Part shown: positions 9,791 to 18,867 of the stretch, piece by piece
Position numbering within the stretch: position 1 is the first letter of the stretch
Layout of the letters: the number at the start of each line of letters is the position of its first letter
NCBI RefSeq assembly: GCF_004794105.1
Contig: NZ_SRYR01000009.1
Location: 48,889 to 112,888 of the forward strand
Length of the DNA stretch: 64,000 nucleotides
DNA from: Clostridium sartagoforme
GTDB lineage: Bacteria; Bacillota; Clostridia; Clostridiales; Clostridiaceae
Reading direction: 5' to 3'
Program-made: the position numbers and the translations under genes
Notes under the pieces: model-generated
The model's database searches: none
Seen by the model: the letters and a program-made list of their open reading frames with translations, nothing else
What the model was told of the DNA's origin: nothing

Positions 9791-10633
9791 TTAAATTATT
9801 GCCTTAGTTACTATTCTTTCTATATGTATAATTAAATAAAGCTGTTCTTCTTCTGATAATTTGTAATCATATGTATTTTCTATAAACTCTTTTATTTTAA
9901 CAACACACTTGTAACTCTTAGAATACTTTTCTTTTAAGATATTAAATAAATCGTTATCATTATCTTCATAGCTATTATTTTTAAATATTCTTTGAGCAAA
10001 AAATTTTAAATGTGTTACAAATCTATAATACGCATTAGAATCTTCTTCAAACTCAACTCTAAAATAGTACTTAACAATATGTGTAATTTCTTGCATTAAC
10101 TTTGTTATGTTTGTAATATTACTGATATCATTGTCAAGCTCTGCATTTACTATATGTTGTGCTATATATGCAGCTTCATCTTCATTAAACTCTACTTTTA
10201 ATTCATTTTTAATTAATTCAAGAGCATTCTTTCCTGCCTTGTATTCATTTGGGAATAATCTCTTTATCTCTAAAAATAGAGGATTACTTACTTTTATACC
10301 ATTCTTAGTTCTTTCCACTGCCCCCTGGATATGTTCTGCAAGACTTATGTATACAATATCATTTAATTTTTTACTATACTCTGCTTCATATCCATTTACA
10401 ATTTTTGTAGTTACTGATAAATATTCTTCTGGTATATCTGAAATTACAGATATAAATTTATCATTAAGTTGCTTGTCTTTATTAGAAAATATCTTATAGT
10501 TAAAGTTGCTTAAATCCACATATTGATTACCTTTTTTTCCAAATGCAACTCCTTTTCCCATTACAACTATTTCTTCACCATTCTCATCTAATGAGATAAA
10601 TGCATTATTATTTAATACCTTATCTATAAGCAT
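9791..10633 (-). CDS. licT: BglG/LicT-family transcription antiterminator
   Basis: The 280-residue protein has an N-terminal CAT RNA-binding domain (residues 1-55, NNNAFISLDENGEEIVVMGKG) and two PRD domains (about 65-170 and 171-280) with the usual phosphorylated histidines in AEHIQGAVER, AQHIVNAE, THIVKYYF and IIHIERIV. The family binds RAT RNA and prevents a terminator from forming when the inducing sugar is available; PTS phosphorylation of the PRDs tunes it. Two RATs flank the gene: one in its own leader and one before bglF. Confidence 0.92.
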   Translation of the reverse strand: MLIDKVLNNNAFISLDENGEEIVVMGKGVAFGKKGNQYVDLSNFNYKIFSNKDKQLNDKFISVISDIPEEYLSVTTKIVNGYEAEYSKKLNDIVYISLAEHIQGAVERTKNGIKVSNPLFLEIKRLFPNEYKAGKNALELIKNELKVEFNEDEAAYIAQHIVNAELDNDISNITNITKLMQEITHIVKYYFRVEFEEDSNAYYRFVTHLKFFAQRIFKNNSYEDNDNDLFNILKEKYSKSYKCVVKIKEFIENTYDYKLSEEEQLYLIIHIERIVTKAII

Positions 10634-10741
10634 TCACTTACCTCCTTAATTATATAGGAACAAAATCTACTCCTTAGACTTTGTTTTTTTGTTCTCTCTC
10701 ATATTTATTCACAGATTAAAAAATACAATTTTCTAGTTAAT

Positions 10742-10796
10742 AAAAAAAGGCAAAACCTACCCTATATATGTATATACATATATGTTTGGTTTTGCC
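10742..10796 (-). terminator. LicT-controlled terminator in the licT leader
   Basis: On the minus strand GGCAAAACC pairs with GGTTTTGCC across about 37 AT-rich bases and is followed by seven T residues. Its left arm overlaps the RAT, as required for the antitermination switch. Confidence 0.9.
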
Positions 10797-10818
10797 TGCA
10801 TTATCAGTTACAATCCTT
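10788..10818 (-). promoter_or_regulatory. Ribonucleic antiterminator (RAT) before licT
   Basis: AAGGATTGTAACTG...GCAGGCAAAACC is a near-perfect LicT/BglG RAT. It begins about where the transcript should start and overlaps the terminator at 10742-10796. LicT therefore probably controls its own expression. Confidence 0.9.
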
Positions 10819-10824
10819 ATTTTT

Positions 10825-10853
10825 ATAATATCATTTCAACATATTCTTGTAAA
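10825..10853 (-). promoter_or_regulatory. licT operon promoter
   Basis: TTTACA (10848-10853) and TATTAT (10825-10830) are 17 bases apart, so transcription should start about at the 5' edge of the RAT. Confidence 0.75.
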
Positions 10854-10938
10854 CCTTTTTTTATGAATATTTTTTATTTGTATAAAAGATTTAAATCCTT
10901 ACTCAGATATGGTTTATCATTCTTAATTCTAAAATAAT

Positions 10939-10972
10939 ACCCTTGCCAACACATTTCTGTATTATCAAGGGT
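10939..10972 (-). terminator. Probable terminator of the ABC exporter operon
   Basis: ACCCTTG / CAAGGGT form a 7-bp stem followed on the minus strand by ATTATTTTAG, about 130 bases past the end of the exporter genes. Confidence 0.55.
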
Positions 10973-11099
10973 TTCATCTCTAATGACTAAGGCTTTGATA
11001 CATTTTAACTTTAATATAAAAATAATCAGACTTCATTATATATTTTGTTATGTTAAAAGTATTGTTTTAAACATTTCCTATAAAATTATTATTAATATG

Positions 11100-12950
11100 T
11101 TAATTAACTTTTATCTTTCCCCTCTGACTTATTACCATTTCGAAGTAACGTCCTTTCTTCTCCATTAAGGTTTTATGGTTTCCACTTTCAAGTATTTTAC
11201 CATCACCAATAACCATAATATTATCAGCATCCCTAATGGTAGAAAGTCTATGGGCAATTAGGAAGCTAGTTCTATTTTTCATTAATCTAACTAATGCATT
11301 TTGAATATCCTTCTCTGTCTTAGTATCAACACTACTGGTTGCCTCATCTAAAATAAGAATTGGACTATCACATAAAACTGCCCTAGCAATTGCTATAAGC
11401 TGGCGCTGGCCTTGACTTAAATTATCAGTGACTCCAGAAACTATGGTATTATAACCATTTGGCAATTTACTTATAAAATCATGTGCATGAGCTATTTTAG
11501 CAGCCTTAATTACCTCTTCATCAGATGCAGAGCTTTGAGAATATCTAATATTATCCATAATTGTTCCTGTAAATAAACATGTATCTTGAAGGACTACTGA
11601 AAAGCATTCTCTAAGACTATCTCTTTTTAAATTTGTTATAGGCTCATCATCTATAAGAATTTCTCCACTGTCACTGTCATAAAAACGAGTAAGAAGATTA
11701 ACTATAGTTGTTTTACCTGCACCTGTTTCTCCAACTAAGGCTACAACTTCTCCTGCCTTAACCTTAAAACTCACATTCTTTAAAATAGGAGTAGCTTTGT
11801 CATATGAAAAACATACATCTTTAAACTCTACCTCCCCATTTGGATTTTCAAGTTCCATTGCTCCTTCTACGTCTTCTTTCTCCTCTGCTGTATCTAAAAT
11901 TTCAAAAACTCTTTCAGCACCAGCAAGGGCAGATTGTATGGTATTAAACATTCCAGCTACAGAGTTTAAAGGCTGGGCAAACTGCTTTGAATAACTCAAA
12001 AAGCTAACAACAGTCCCCACTGCCAAGCCATATCCCACAGATAGTATTCCTCCAACAATGGCAACTACAGCAAATATAAAATTATTAATAACATTCATTA
12101 AAGGCATCATATAACCAGACCATATTTGAGCTTTATTACTACTTTCATAAAGGCTTTCATTAATTTCTTTAAAGTTCTCTAAAATATCCTTTTGCTTTCC
12201 AAAGGCTTTAACCATTTTTAACCCTAAAATATTTTCTTCAATAACACCATTTAAAGAACCAAGGCTTTGCTGCTGATCTAAGAAATAAGCTTTGCTTCTA
12301 GATGCAATTGTTTTAGTTAATAATACTACTAAGGGAACACATAAAAGCACCACTAAAGTAAGAATGCTGTTTAAATTTATCATTACTAAAAATGAACCAA
12401 CCAGAGTTAAAATGCTTGATATAAGCTGTGTAGTAGTTTGAGCTATGGTAGAACTTATATTATCTACATCATTAGTAATCCTACTCATAGTATCCCCATG
12501 AGATCTGGTATCATAGAATCCCAAAGGCAGACGTTGCATCTTATTAAAAAATTCAGTTCTTAAAGCATGAACCAGTTTTTGAGATACTTTAAGCATAATT
12601 ACTCCATTGGCACTTGAAATAATTAAATTAGATAAATGCAGAGCTGCTATAATCATTAAAAGTGTTAAAAACATACTACTATCCACAGTTCTAGTACTCA
12701 TATTAAGATAGTTAAAAGTCTTCCCAACAAAGTAAGGAATACTAACAGTTATTAAGGAAGCTATAACTGTTAAAACCATAGCTAATAATATAGTTTTTCC
12801 CCATCTCATATATATTTTCACAATTCTTTTTAAAGTATCTTTAGCATTTTTAGGCTTTGCCTTTGGAGCAAATCTACTTGGTCCTCCACCACCGCCAAAT
12901 CTTCCAACTGAAGGCATCTTTATCTCTGGTTTATTATATACTTGTCCCAT
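11100..12950 (-). CDS. ABC exporter half-transporter with consensus ATP site residues
   Basis: The 616-residue protein has six transmembrane helices (about residues 50-330) fused to a C-terminal ATPase: Walker A GETGAGKTT, signature LSQGQRQ, Walker B ILILDEATSSVD with the catalytic Glu, and a switch histidine in LIAHRLST. It has an unusual Gly/Pro/Lys-rich N-terminus (VGRFGGGGGPSRFAPKAKPK). It follows the other subunit by 3 bases, and the pair forms a heterodimeric exporter of the LmrCD/BmrCD type, typically for drugs or lipids. The substrate is not indicated. Confidence 0.88.
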   Translation of the reverse strand: MGQVYNKPEIKMPSVGRFGGGGGPSRFAPKAKPKNAKDTLKRIVKIYMRWGKTILLAMVLTVIASLITVSIPYFVGKTFNYLNMSTRTVDSSMFLTLLMIIAALHLSNLIISSANGVIMLKVSQKLVHALRTEFFNKMQRLPLGFYDTRSHGDTMSRITNDVDNISSTIAQTTTQLISSILTLVGSFLVMINLNSILTLVVLLCVPLVVLLTKTIASRSKAYFLDQQQSLGSLNGVIEENILGLKMVKAFGKQKDILENFKEINESLYESSNKAQIWSGYMMPLMNVINNFIFAVVAIVGGILSVGYGLAVGTVVSFLSYSKQFAQPLNSVAGMFNTIQSALAGAERVFEILDTAEEKEDVEGAMELENPNGEVEFKDVCFSYDKATPILKNVSFKVKAGEVVALVGETGAGKTTIVNLLTRFYDSDSGEILIDDEPITNLKRDSLRECFSVVLQDTCLFTGTIMDNIRYSQSSASDEEVIKAAKIAHAHDFISKLPNGYNTIVSGVTDNLSQGQRQLIAIARAVLCDSPILILDEATSSVDTKTEKDIQNALVRLMKNRTSFLIAHRLSTIRDADNIMVIGDGKILESGNHKTLMEKKGRYFEMVISQRGKIKVN

Positions 12951-12953
12951 TTA

Positions 12954-14717
12954 TCACACCTCCTTACTACTTTCTATTTGAGTTCTATAAATATCTTTAT
13001 AAATAGGGCAACTTTCCATAAGGTCCCTATGGGTTCCAAAGCCAACCTTTTCACCATTATCCATAACAAGAATTTTATCTGAGAACATTGCAGTACCACA
13101 ACGCTGTGTAATGGTGATAATAGTTTTATTCTCTTCCATGGAATTAAGATTATCTATAACCCTAGCTTCAGTAACTGCATCTAAAGCACTAGTGGCATCA
13201 TCTAAAATAAGAATTTTAGAATCCTTAATAATTCCACGGGCAATAGAAATTCTTTGCTTTTGACCTCCTGATAAATTAACTCCTCCCCCACCTAGAAGTG
13301 AATTAATACCATCTGGAATGTTCTCTATAAAGGAGGCTTCTGCTCTTTCAGCTGCTAATTTAACTTCTTCATTGGATGCATACTTATTCCCCCATTTAAT
13401 ATTTTCATTAATTGTCCCTGAGAATAACATTGGCTTTTGAGGAATAATAGAAACATTATCTCTAAGAGTGTCCACTCCTATATCTTTAATATTCCTTCCA
13501 TTAATTAATATACTTCCTTCATTAACATCATAAAATCTTAATAATAGCCATGCTATTGTTGATTTTCCACTACCTGTAGGTCCTATGATTGCAAGGTTCT
13601 CCCCAGATTTCAATGAAAAGCTTAAATCTTTAATAGCAGGCAAACCACTTCCATTTGGATAAGCGAAGGTAACATTTTTAAATTCCACTGCACCATTAAA
13701 CTCTGAATCTTTCCAATCTGTATTTTTCCCCTCTATATTTTCTCCTTCTAACTCTTCTCCATAGTAAGAAAAATCCTCTTCACAATTTAAAACTTCTTCA
13801 ATACGAGCATTAGATGCTTTTGTTCTAACAAAGGTATTAAATATATTAGTTATCATTATTAAAGATGTAAGAATTTGAGCCATATAAATTGTAAATGCTG
13901 TTATATTTCCAGGATTCACAAGGTTTAAGGAAAAAAGCTTACTTCCAATAAAGAGTATAATTACAGTTCCAATACCAACAATAAAGGTCATAAGAGGTGC
14001 TGTTAAGGTTATAATTATCTGAGAGGAAATCCCCTTCTCCATTAAATTATCGTTAGTCTCCCCAAACTTCTCTTTTTCCTTATCATAGGTACCAAAGGCT
14101 TTAACTAATCTAACACCAATAAGATACTCTTGCACAACTGAGTTTACCTTATCCATTGCCTTTTGCAGCTTATAAAAACGTGGATAACTAAGATTCATGC
14201 TGATAAATATAACAATACCCACTAGGACTACGACTCCATAAATAACTAGAGAAAGCCTAAAATTAAGAATACTTGCAAGAATAATACTTCCTATACAGGT
14301 TATTGGAGCTTTTAGAAAAATACGCATAATTCCATTTATAAATTGCACAACCTGCGAAGTATCATTAGTCATACGGGTAATAAGGGAACCACTTTCAATT
14401 TTGTCAGCTCCATTTTCCGAAAAGTATAATATTTTCTTAAATAAGTCATATCTTAAATCTGCACCAACTCTTTGAGAAACCTTAGATGCTAGGATATTTC
14501 TAGTTATGGCAAAACAGGCACCAATAACTGTAACCATAAGCATCAATCCACCCCAGTAATAAACATTTGAAAGACTTCCTCCATCTATTCCTGAATTAAT
14601 TATATTAGACATAAGGGTTGGTCCCAATAAATCACATATTGCTTCCAGAGCTACACAAATAATAGCAGTTAAAAAAGGAAGTTTATATTTTTTAATATAT
14701 TTATTATATAAATTCAC
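12954..14717 (-). CDS. ABC exporter half-transporter with degenerate ATP site residues
   Basis: The 587-residue partner of the preceding gene has an N-terminal membrane domain and an ATPase with Walker A GPTGSGKST and signature LSGGQKQR. The Walker B reads LILDDATSALD, so the catalytic Glu is Asp, and the switch histidine is Gln in ITQRCGT. This pattern is known from heterodimeric exporters with one non-hydrolysing site. I start at GTG 14717 because AAAGGAG lies 8 bases upstream; an ATG at 14744 would place that site inside the gene. A 69-bp fragment of the gene is duplicated at 5729-5797. Confidence 0.87.
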   Translation of the reverse strand: MNLYNKYIKKYKLPFLTAIICVALEAICDLLGPTLMSNIINSGIDGGSLSNVYYWGGLMLMVTVIGACFAITRNILASKVSQRVGADLRYDLFKKILYFSENGADKIESGSLITRMTNDTSQVVQFINGIMRIFLKAPITCIGSIILASILNFRLSLVIYGVVVLVGIVIFISMNLSYPRFYKLQKAMDKVNSVVQEYLIGVRLVKAFGTYDKEKEKFGETNDNLMEKGISSQIIITLTAPLMTFIVGIGTVIILFIGSKLFSLNLVNPGNITAFTIYMAQILTSLIMITNIFNTFVRTKASNARIEEVLNCEEDFSYYGEELEGENIEGKNTDWKDSEFNGAVEFKNVTFAYPNGSGLPAIKDLSFSLKSGENLAIIGPTGSGKSTIAWLLLRFYDVNEGSILINGRNIKDIGVDTLRDNVSIIPQKPMLFSGTINENIKWGNKYASNEEVKLAAERAEASFIENIPDGINSLLGGGGVNLSGGQKQRISIARGIIKDSKILILDDATSALDAVTEARVIDNLNSMEENKTIITITQRCGTAMFSDKILVMDNGEKVGFGTHRDLMESCPIYKDIYRTQIESSKEV

Positions 14718-14841
14718 TTTATCATCTCCTTTTTCATTATACATTCCAATTATACCCCTTAATATACCATATGCCCAAATACAAGAGAAATAAAAAAACT
14801 ATACTACTAAAAGTACAGTCAAATATAAACTATATTTAAAT

Positions 14842-14872
14842 AAAATCCACGACAATTGCTGTCGTAGATTTT
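14842..14872. terminator. Hairpin terminator after the type VII effector locus
   Basis: AAATCCACGACA / TGTCGTAGATTT with flanking A and T runs on both sides should work in either direction. It lies past the stop of the 15003 gene. The left arm closely matches the ssrA terminator at 31082-31109. Confidence 0.75.
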
Positions 14873-15002
14873 ATGTCTAATAACTAAGGCTTGGATACAT
14901 TTCAGCATATTATATACAATTACACTATATTGTATTCTGCTAAAAACTTTTTAATGAATGTTTCTACATAACTGTATACTATAGCAAAACAACTAATGTA
15001 CT

Positions 15003-15290
15003 TTAAAGTACATTATATATATCATTATCACTCCTTTTGACCATCTCAACATAATTATTTAACTTTTCCCCAAACTTCTCCAACTTTACTATGTCTGAGT
15101 TACTCTTATTTTTTACACTATTCAAGTTGTCATATATTCTATTTAATTCATAATAGTTTTCATTTATTTCTCCTAATTTTCTTAAAGCTTTGCTTACATC
15201 ATCATTTTGCTTCTTTAATTGATTTCTACATTTACCTATATTCTTTATTAACGTAGAACTTGCACTATAATACACACCTATCTTTCCCAT
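15003..15290 (-). CDS. Small alpha-helical partner protein of the lipase effector
   Basis: The 95-residue protein is predicted to be entirely helical and charged, with no signal peptide, and a YYSAS-type N-terminus followed by two heptad-like helices. It has no W-x-G. Its start has a strong AAGGAGG. It is the last gene of the locus, 17 bases after the lipase. Its size, fold and position fit the small helper (Lap/Tla-like) proteins that pair with type VII effectors and their helical targeting domain, but I cannot name a family from sequence alone. Confidence 0.6.
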   Translation of the reverse strand: MGKIGVYYSASSTLIKNIGKCRNQLKKQNDDVSKALRKLGEINENYYELNRIYDNLNSVKNKSNSDIVKLEKFGEKLNNYVEMVKRSDNDIYNVL

Positions 15291-15307
15291 ATCTTCCTCC
15301 TTGTAAT

Positions 15308-16936
15308 TTAAGCTAAAATACCTACTAAAGCATCTTCTTCTAACTTTATACTTTCAAAGCTCTTCTTAGCTTTTTCTAGGTGTCTAACCATATAACTTAA
15401 TTGTGATTCTATTTTACCCATTGATGATTTAATCATTATGAATTTAGATGAATAAAATGCCTGGCTAGCCTCTCCACTCCAGCCAAATTGCGCTAATTTA
15501 TTCATGGCAAAATCAACTTTTTTTAAATCTTCTTTAATATTAATTAGCTCTGCTTTGTATACCCTTAATGAAGTGTTAATATCATCTATTGTTACTAAAC
15601 ACTTATTTGGACTTATTACACCTCCGATTAAATCTGTAATCGTAAGAGATGTATTTCCTGTAAATATACTACTAGCTATGCTCATTTTAAATCCTAAATT
15701 CAGTTTATTTTTTATATTGTTTAAACCTACTTTTCCTATACTTTTCCCTAATTTTATTAACCCATCTATAATGTAATTTTTAGTTCTAGATATATTCGCA
15801 TAGATAAAGGTTCTTGTATCCCTATATAAATCTGCAATATATCCTATTCCTGATACCAAAGCAATGGGACTTTCTTTTAAGTAAATAACATTTGCTTCAC
15901 TTATTACTTGAAGTAATATAATTTTTGCTGTTGATATATCTACACCTGAATTTAAAATCATTTTAAATATATCTACTGCCCCTGTATCCTCATCTTTATT
16001 GATTATATTGTAAACTAAAGATATAATCTCATCTATTTCTTTATCTGTTAAAGTCCCTGTTAAACCTGCAACTAAATTATTTACAAAGACAGGTATCAAT
16101 GCTTTTTTTCCATCATTGTTTAAAATAAAAGTATCTCCATCAATCTCCATAGCATAAATATAATGATCATCAAAGGCTTTTAACCTTTCTAGAAAAGTCT
16201 TATCTAAATCTCTTTGATTTATTATAAGTGGCATTGAAACATTGTTCATAATTGAAGATACAAGATCGCTACTCCCTTGATATTCTCTAAAAATTCCCTT
16301 TTTATTTAATTGATCTATTACATATTTTTGATCTTTCATAAATTTGTCACTGAAACCTGGTGCATTAAAAGTAACGCAATTTTCTATTTTTGACCTTATA
16401 TCGGAATCTGCTGCTATAGTAGCGTATAAAGCATTATTTCCGCCTTTAGAATGTCCTGTTAAATAAATGGATTTATATTCTAACCCTACTTCATTTAAAA
16501 AGTCCTTAGCTGCTTTTTGCTGATCTGTTTCATATTTAGTTGATATTTGAACATTATCAATCCAATCTTCCCAGCCTTTATCAGCACTTTCCCCTGGAAC
16601 CTCACTTCCTCTTGATGTAATAATAAGCTCACCTGGCTTGGTTTCGATGGCGTAGCCTACAAAACCTGTTTTGTTATTGCCATTTTTATATTTCTTTATT
16701 TTATAATCTTTATACTCTCCACTTTGACATTTCTTCAATACATTTAAAATATCTTGCTCTTGATAAGATATTTCTCCACTTTTTTCTCTATCTAAGTAAT
16801 AATCTATTTTGCTATCTGCCAACTCCTTTAATGTTACTCCTATTTCCGAATCAATTTTTGCCATCAACTCACTTGGTAAATCTACATATGATAAATTTGC
16901 AAACTCTCCTAATGTTATATCTTTTATAGAACTCAT
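15308..16936 (-). CDS. Type VII-like lipase effector, lipase first and WXG domain last
   Basis: The 542-residue protein has an N-terminal alpha/beta-hydrolase of the DUF2974 lipase type (about residues 75-290) with nucleophile Ser163 in TGHSKGGNN, candidate Asp224 in GSSDLV and His258 in DDHYIYAME. A mixed helical middle region (300-440) follows. The C-terminal helical hairpin (about 447-542) carries W486-S-G488 in FGWSGEASQAF, the turn motif of WXG100/LXG proteins. There is no signal peptide. This lipase-then-LXG order is the reverse of usual LXG toxins and is like that described for the staphylococcal lipase TslA. Two lipoproteins and small helical proteins flank it. The target is probably lipid; secretion itself is inferred. 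Confidence 0.8.
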   Translation of the reverse strand: MSSIKDITLGEFANLSYVDLPSELMAKIDSEIGVTLKELADSKIDYYLDREKSGEISYQEQDILNVLKKCQSGEYKDYKIKKYKNGNNKTGFVGYAIETKPGELIITSRGSEVPGESADKGWEDWIDNVQISTKYETDQQKAAKDFLNEVGLEYKSIYLTGHSKGGNNALYATIAADSDIRSKIENCVTFNAPGFSDKFMKDQKYVIDQLNKKGIFREYQGSSDLVSSIMNNVSMPLIINQRDLDKTFLERLKAFDDHYIYAMEIDGDTFILNNDGKKALIPVFVNNLVAGLTGTLTDKEIDEIISLVYNIINKDEDTGAVDIFKMILNSGVDISTAKIILLQVISEANVIYLKESPIALVSGIGYIADLYRDTRTFIYANISRTKNYIIDGLIKLGKSIGKVGLNNIKNKLNLGFKMSIASSIFTGNTSLTITDLIGGVISPNKCLVTIDDINTSLRVYKAELINIKEDLKKVDFAMNKLAQFGWSGEASQAFYSSKFIMIKSSMGKIESQLSYMVRHLEKAKKSFESIKLEEDALVGILA

Positions 16937-16957
16937 ATATCCCTCCCCCTATGTCCA

Positions 16958-17725
16958 TTAATATTTAAATGAATTTATAATATCTTCTATTGTATTTTGC
17001 ATCTTCTTATCAACTATTTCAAACCAAGTCATATTATATATTTTATCTTCTTTAAAATAATATTTAACGTTCTCCCCGTCAAATGTTAAATCATAATATT
17101 TATCTTCAACCTTTGAAAATTCCCCCTCTCTAAGGTACCATACATTTACAAAATTTTTATTTAATACATTATTTTCTAACAACTTTTCCCCAAATAAATT
17201 GATTTTTTCTGCCTCTTGTGATTTGTCTATGTTTTCTCCACCATCTATAAATATAGCTAATACATAAGAACATCTATAATTTCTATTCATAAAATCAACT
17301 ACATTCATATCTAATGAATCATATTCATTATATTGATTATCAAAAAATGATTGCACTTTAACTTTTTCTCCAAATATCTCTTTAGCGATTGGTGTTAACA
17401 TTCCATTTAATTTTTCTTCCATAATTCTATTAATATAATTATCATGAACCTCTGATAAATCTTTTTCCACTTCAACATAGAAAAACTTATCTGGACTACT
17501 AACTGGATAGCACACTAATTTTTTAGTATCATTTAAAGCTCCAAAGGTTCCCCCTAATTGTTTTATCTCAAACTCTTCACCATATCTTTCCTCTAGTGTT
17601 TCAAGTGCCGCTTTTTTATAATCATTATCGCTAGTTATATTACATCCAACAAATGAACTTCCTAAAACCATCATTAAAATAATCCCTCCTATTTTCTGTA
17701 AAATCTTTTTCTTAGATTTTATCAA
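16958..17725 (-). CDS. Lipoprotein, candidate immunity protein (copy 1)
   Basis: The 255-residue lipoprotein has a signal peptide ending in the lipobox LGSSFVGC (Cys28). The mature part begins NITSDNDYKKAALETLEERYGEEF, a layout typical of small lipoproteins beside LXG-type toxins. It begins with TTG 8 bases after AGGAGG. It lies 21 bases upstream of the intact lipase. The N-terminal two thirds are nearly identical to copy 2 (18069-18836), while the last 70 residues differ at 28 of 69 compared positions. An immunity role against the co-encoded lipase is inferred from order and localisation. Confidence 0.75.
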   Translation of the reverse strand: MIKSKKKILQKIGGIILMMVLGSSFVGCNITSDNDYKKAALETLEERYGEEFEIKQLGGTFGALNDTKKLVCYPVSSPDKFFYVEVEKDLSEVHDNYINRIMEEKLNGMLTPIAKEIFGEKVKVQSFFDNQYNEYDSLDMNVVDFMNRNYRCSYVLAIFIDGGENIDKSQEAEKINLFGEKLLENNVLNKNFVNVWYLREGEFSKVEDKYYDLTFDGENVKYYFKEDKIYNMTWFEIVDKKMQNTIEDIINSFKY

Positions 17726-17795
17726 CTTTTCATCCTCCTATTTATCTTTCTATTTTTCTTATTTTCTTTTTCTTTATCTAATAATGTCCTTATAA

Positions 17796-18050
17796 TTAGT
17801 CTAAAGCACCTACCAAAAAATCTTTATACTCTCCACTTTGGCATTTCTTCAATACATTTAAAATCTCTTGCTCTTGATAAGATATTTCTCCACTTTTTTC
17901 TCTATCTAAGTAATAATCTATCTTGCTATCTGCTAAATCCTTTAAAGTTATTTTTACACCTTTCTTTAAATCTTCATCTAAGCTCAATGGTAAATCAACG
18001 TATGATAAATTAGCAAATTCACTTAAAGTAATATCTTTTATAGAACTCAT
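17796..18050 (-). pseudogene. Truncated copy of the lipase effector gene
   Basis: It encodes 84 residues. The first 77 match the N-terminus of the intact lipase closely (MSSIKDITLSEFANLSYVDL, then YYLDREKSGEISYQEQ) and then end in an unrelated FLVGALD and stop. The catalytic region is missing. GGAGG precedes the ATG, so it could still be translated. It probably arose by tandem duplication of a lipoprotein-lipase unit followed by deletion. Confidence 0.8.
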
Positions 18051-18068
18051 ATATACCTCCTGCCACAT

Positions 18069-18836
18069 TTAATATTTAAATGAATTTATTATATCTTCTG
18101 TTGTATGATGCATCTTCTTATCAACTATTTTAAACCAAGCTGTATTATATATTTTATCTTCATTCAAATAATATTCAACTATGCTACCTTCAAATGCTAT
18201 GTCATAATATTTACTTTCAACATTATTGTATTCATCATCTTTTGTATACCATATATTTACTGAGTTTGTACTAAACAAATTGTTTTCCAATAACTTCTGT
18301 CCAAAGATACTAATTTTTTCAGCTTCTTGTGATTTATCTATATTTTCTCCACCATCTATAAATATATTTAATACGTAAGTACATCTATAATTTATATTCA
18401 TAAAATCAACAACATTCATATCTAATGAATCATATTCATTATATTGATGATCAAACATTGATTGTACTTTAACTTCTTCTCCAAATATCTCTTTAGCAAT
18501 TGGTGTTAACATTTCATTTAATTTTTCTTCCATAATTCTATTAATATAATTATCATGAACTTCAGATAAATCTTTTTCTACTTCAACATAGAAAAACTTA
18601 TCAGGACTACTAACTGGATAGCATACTAATTTTTTCGTTTTATTTAATGCTCCAAAGGTTCCCTCTAATTGTTTTATATCAAACTCTTCACCATATCTTT
18701 CCTCTAGTGTTTCAAGTGCCGCTTTTTTATAATCATTATCACTAGTTATATTACATCCAACAAATAAACTTCCTAAAACCATCATTAAAATAATCCCTAC
18801 AATTTTATATAGAGCACTTATCTTAGACTTAATCAA
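18069..18836 (-). CDS. Lipoprotein, candidate immunity protein (copy 2)
   Basis: This 255-residue paralog of the lipoprotein at 16958 has the lipobox LGSLFVGC and the same mature N-terminus. Its TTG start has only a weak GGGGTG site. About 13 differences from copy 1 occur over the first 158 mature residues, against 28 of 69 in the C-terminal part (region after LLENN). It lies just upstream of the truncated lipase copy, as copy 1 lies upstream of the intact one. Confidence 0.75.
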   Translation of the reverse strand: MIKSKISALYKIVGIILMMVLGSLFVGCNITSDNDYKKAALETLEERYGEEFDIKQLEGTFGALNKTKKLVCYPVSSPDKFFYVEVEKDLSEVHDNYINRIMEEKLNEMLTPIAKEIFGEEVKVQSMFDHQYNEYDSLDMNVVDFMNINYRCTYVLNIFIDGGENIDKSQEAEKISIFGQKLLENNLFSTNSVNIWYTKDDEYNNVESKYYDIAFEGSIVEYYLNEDKIYNTAWFKIVDKKMHHTTEDIINSFKY

Positions 18837-18867
18837 CTTTTCACCCCTATTTATTTTTTCCTTCTTC

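Larger units (their letters stand above)
10634..11099. other. Intergenic region: licT leader and exporter terminator
   Basis: It contains the licT promoter, the first RAT with its terminator, and, farther up, a hairpin that probably ends the ABC exporter transcript. The stretch around 10980-11015 resembles 14876-14905 (TAAT.ACTAAGGCTT.GATACATTT), a short duplicated end sequence. No gene is evident. Confidence 0.6.

Noticed and set aside
10983..11168. 61-residue plus-strand frame
   Set aside because: AT-rich, Phe/Ile/Asn-rich composition, no ribosome site, overlaps the end of an ABC exporter gene.
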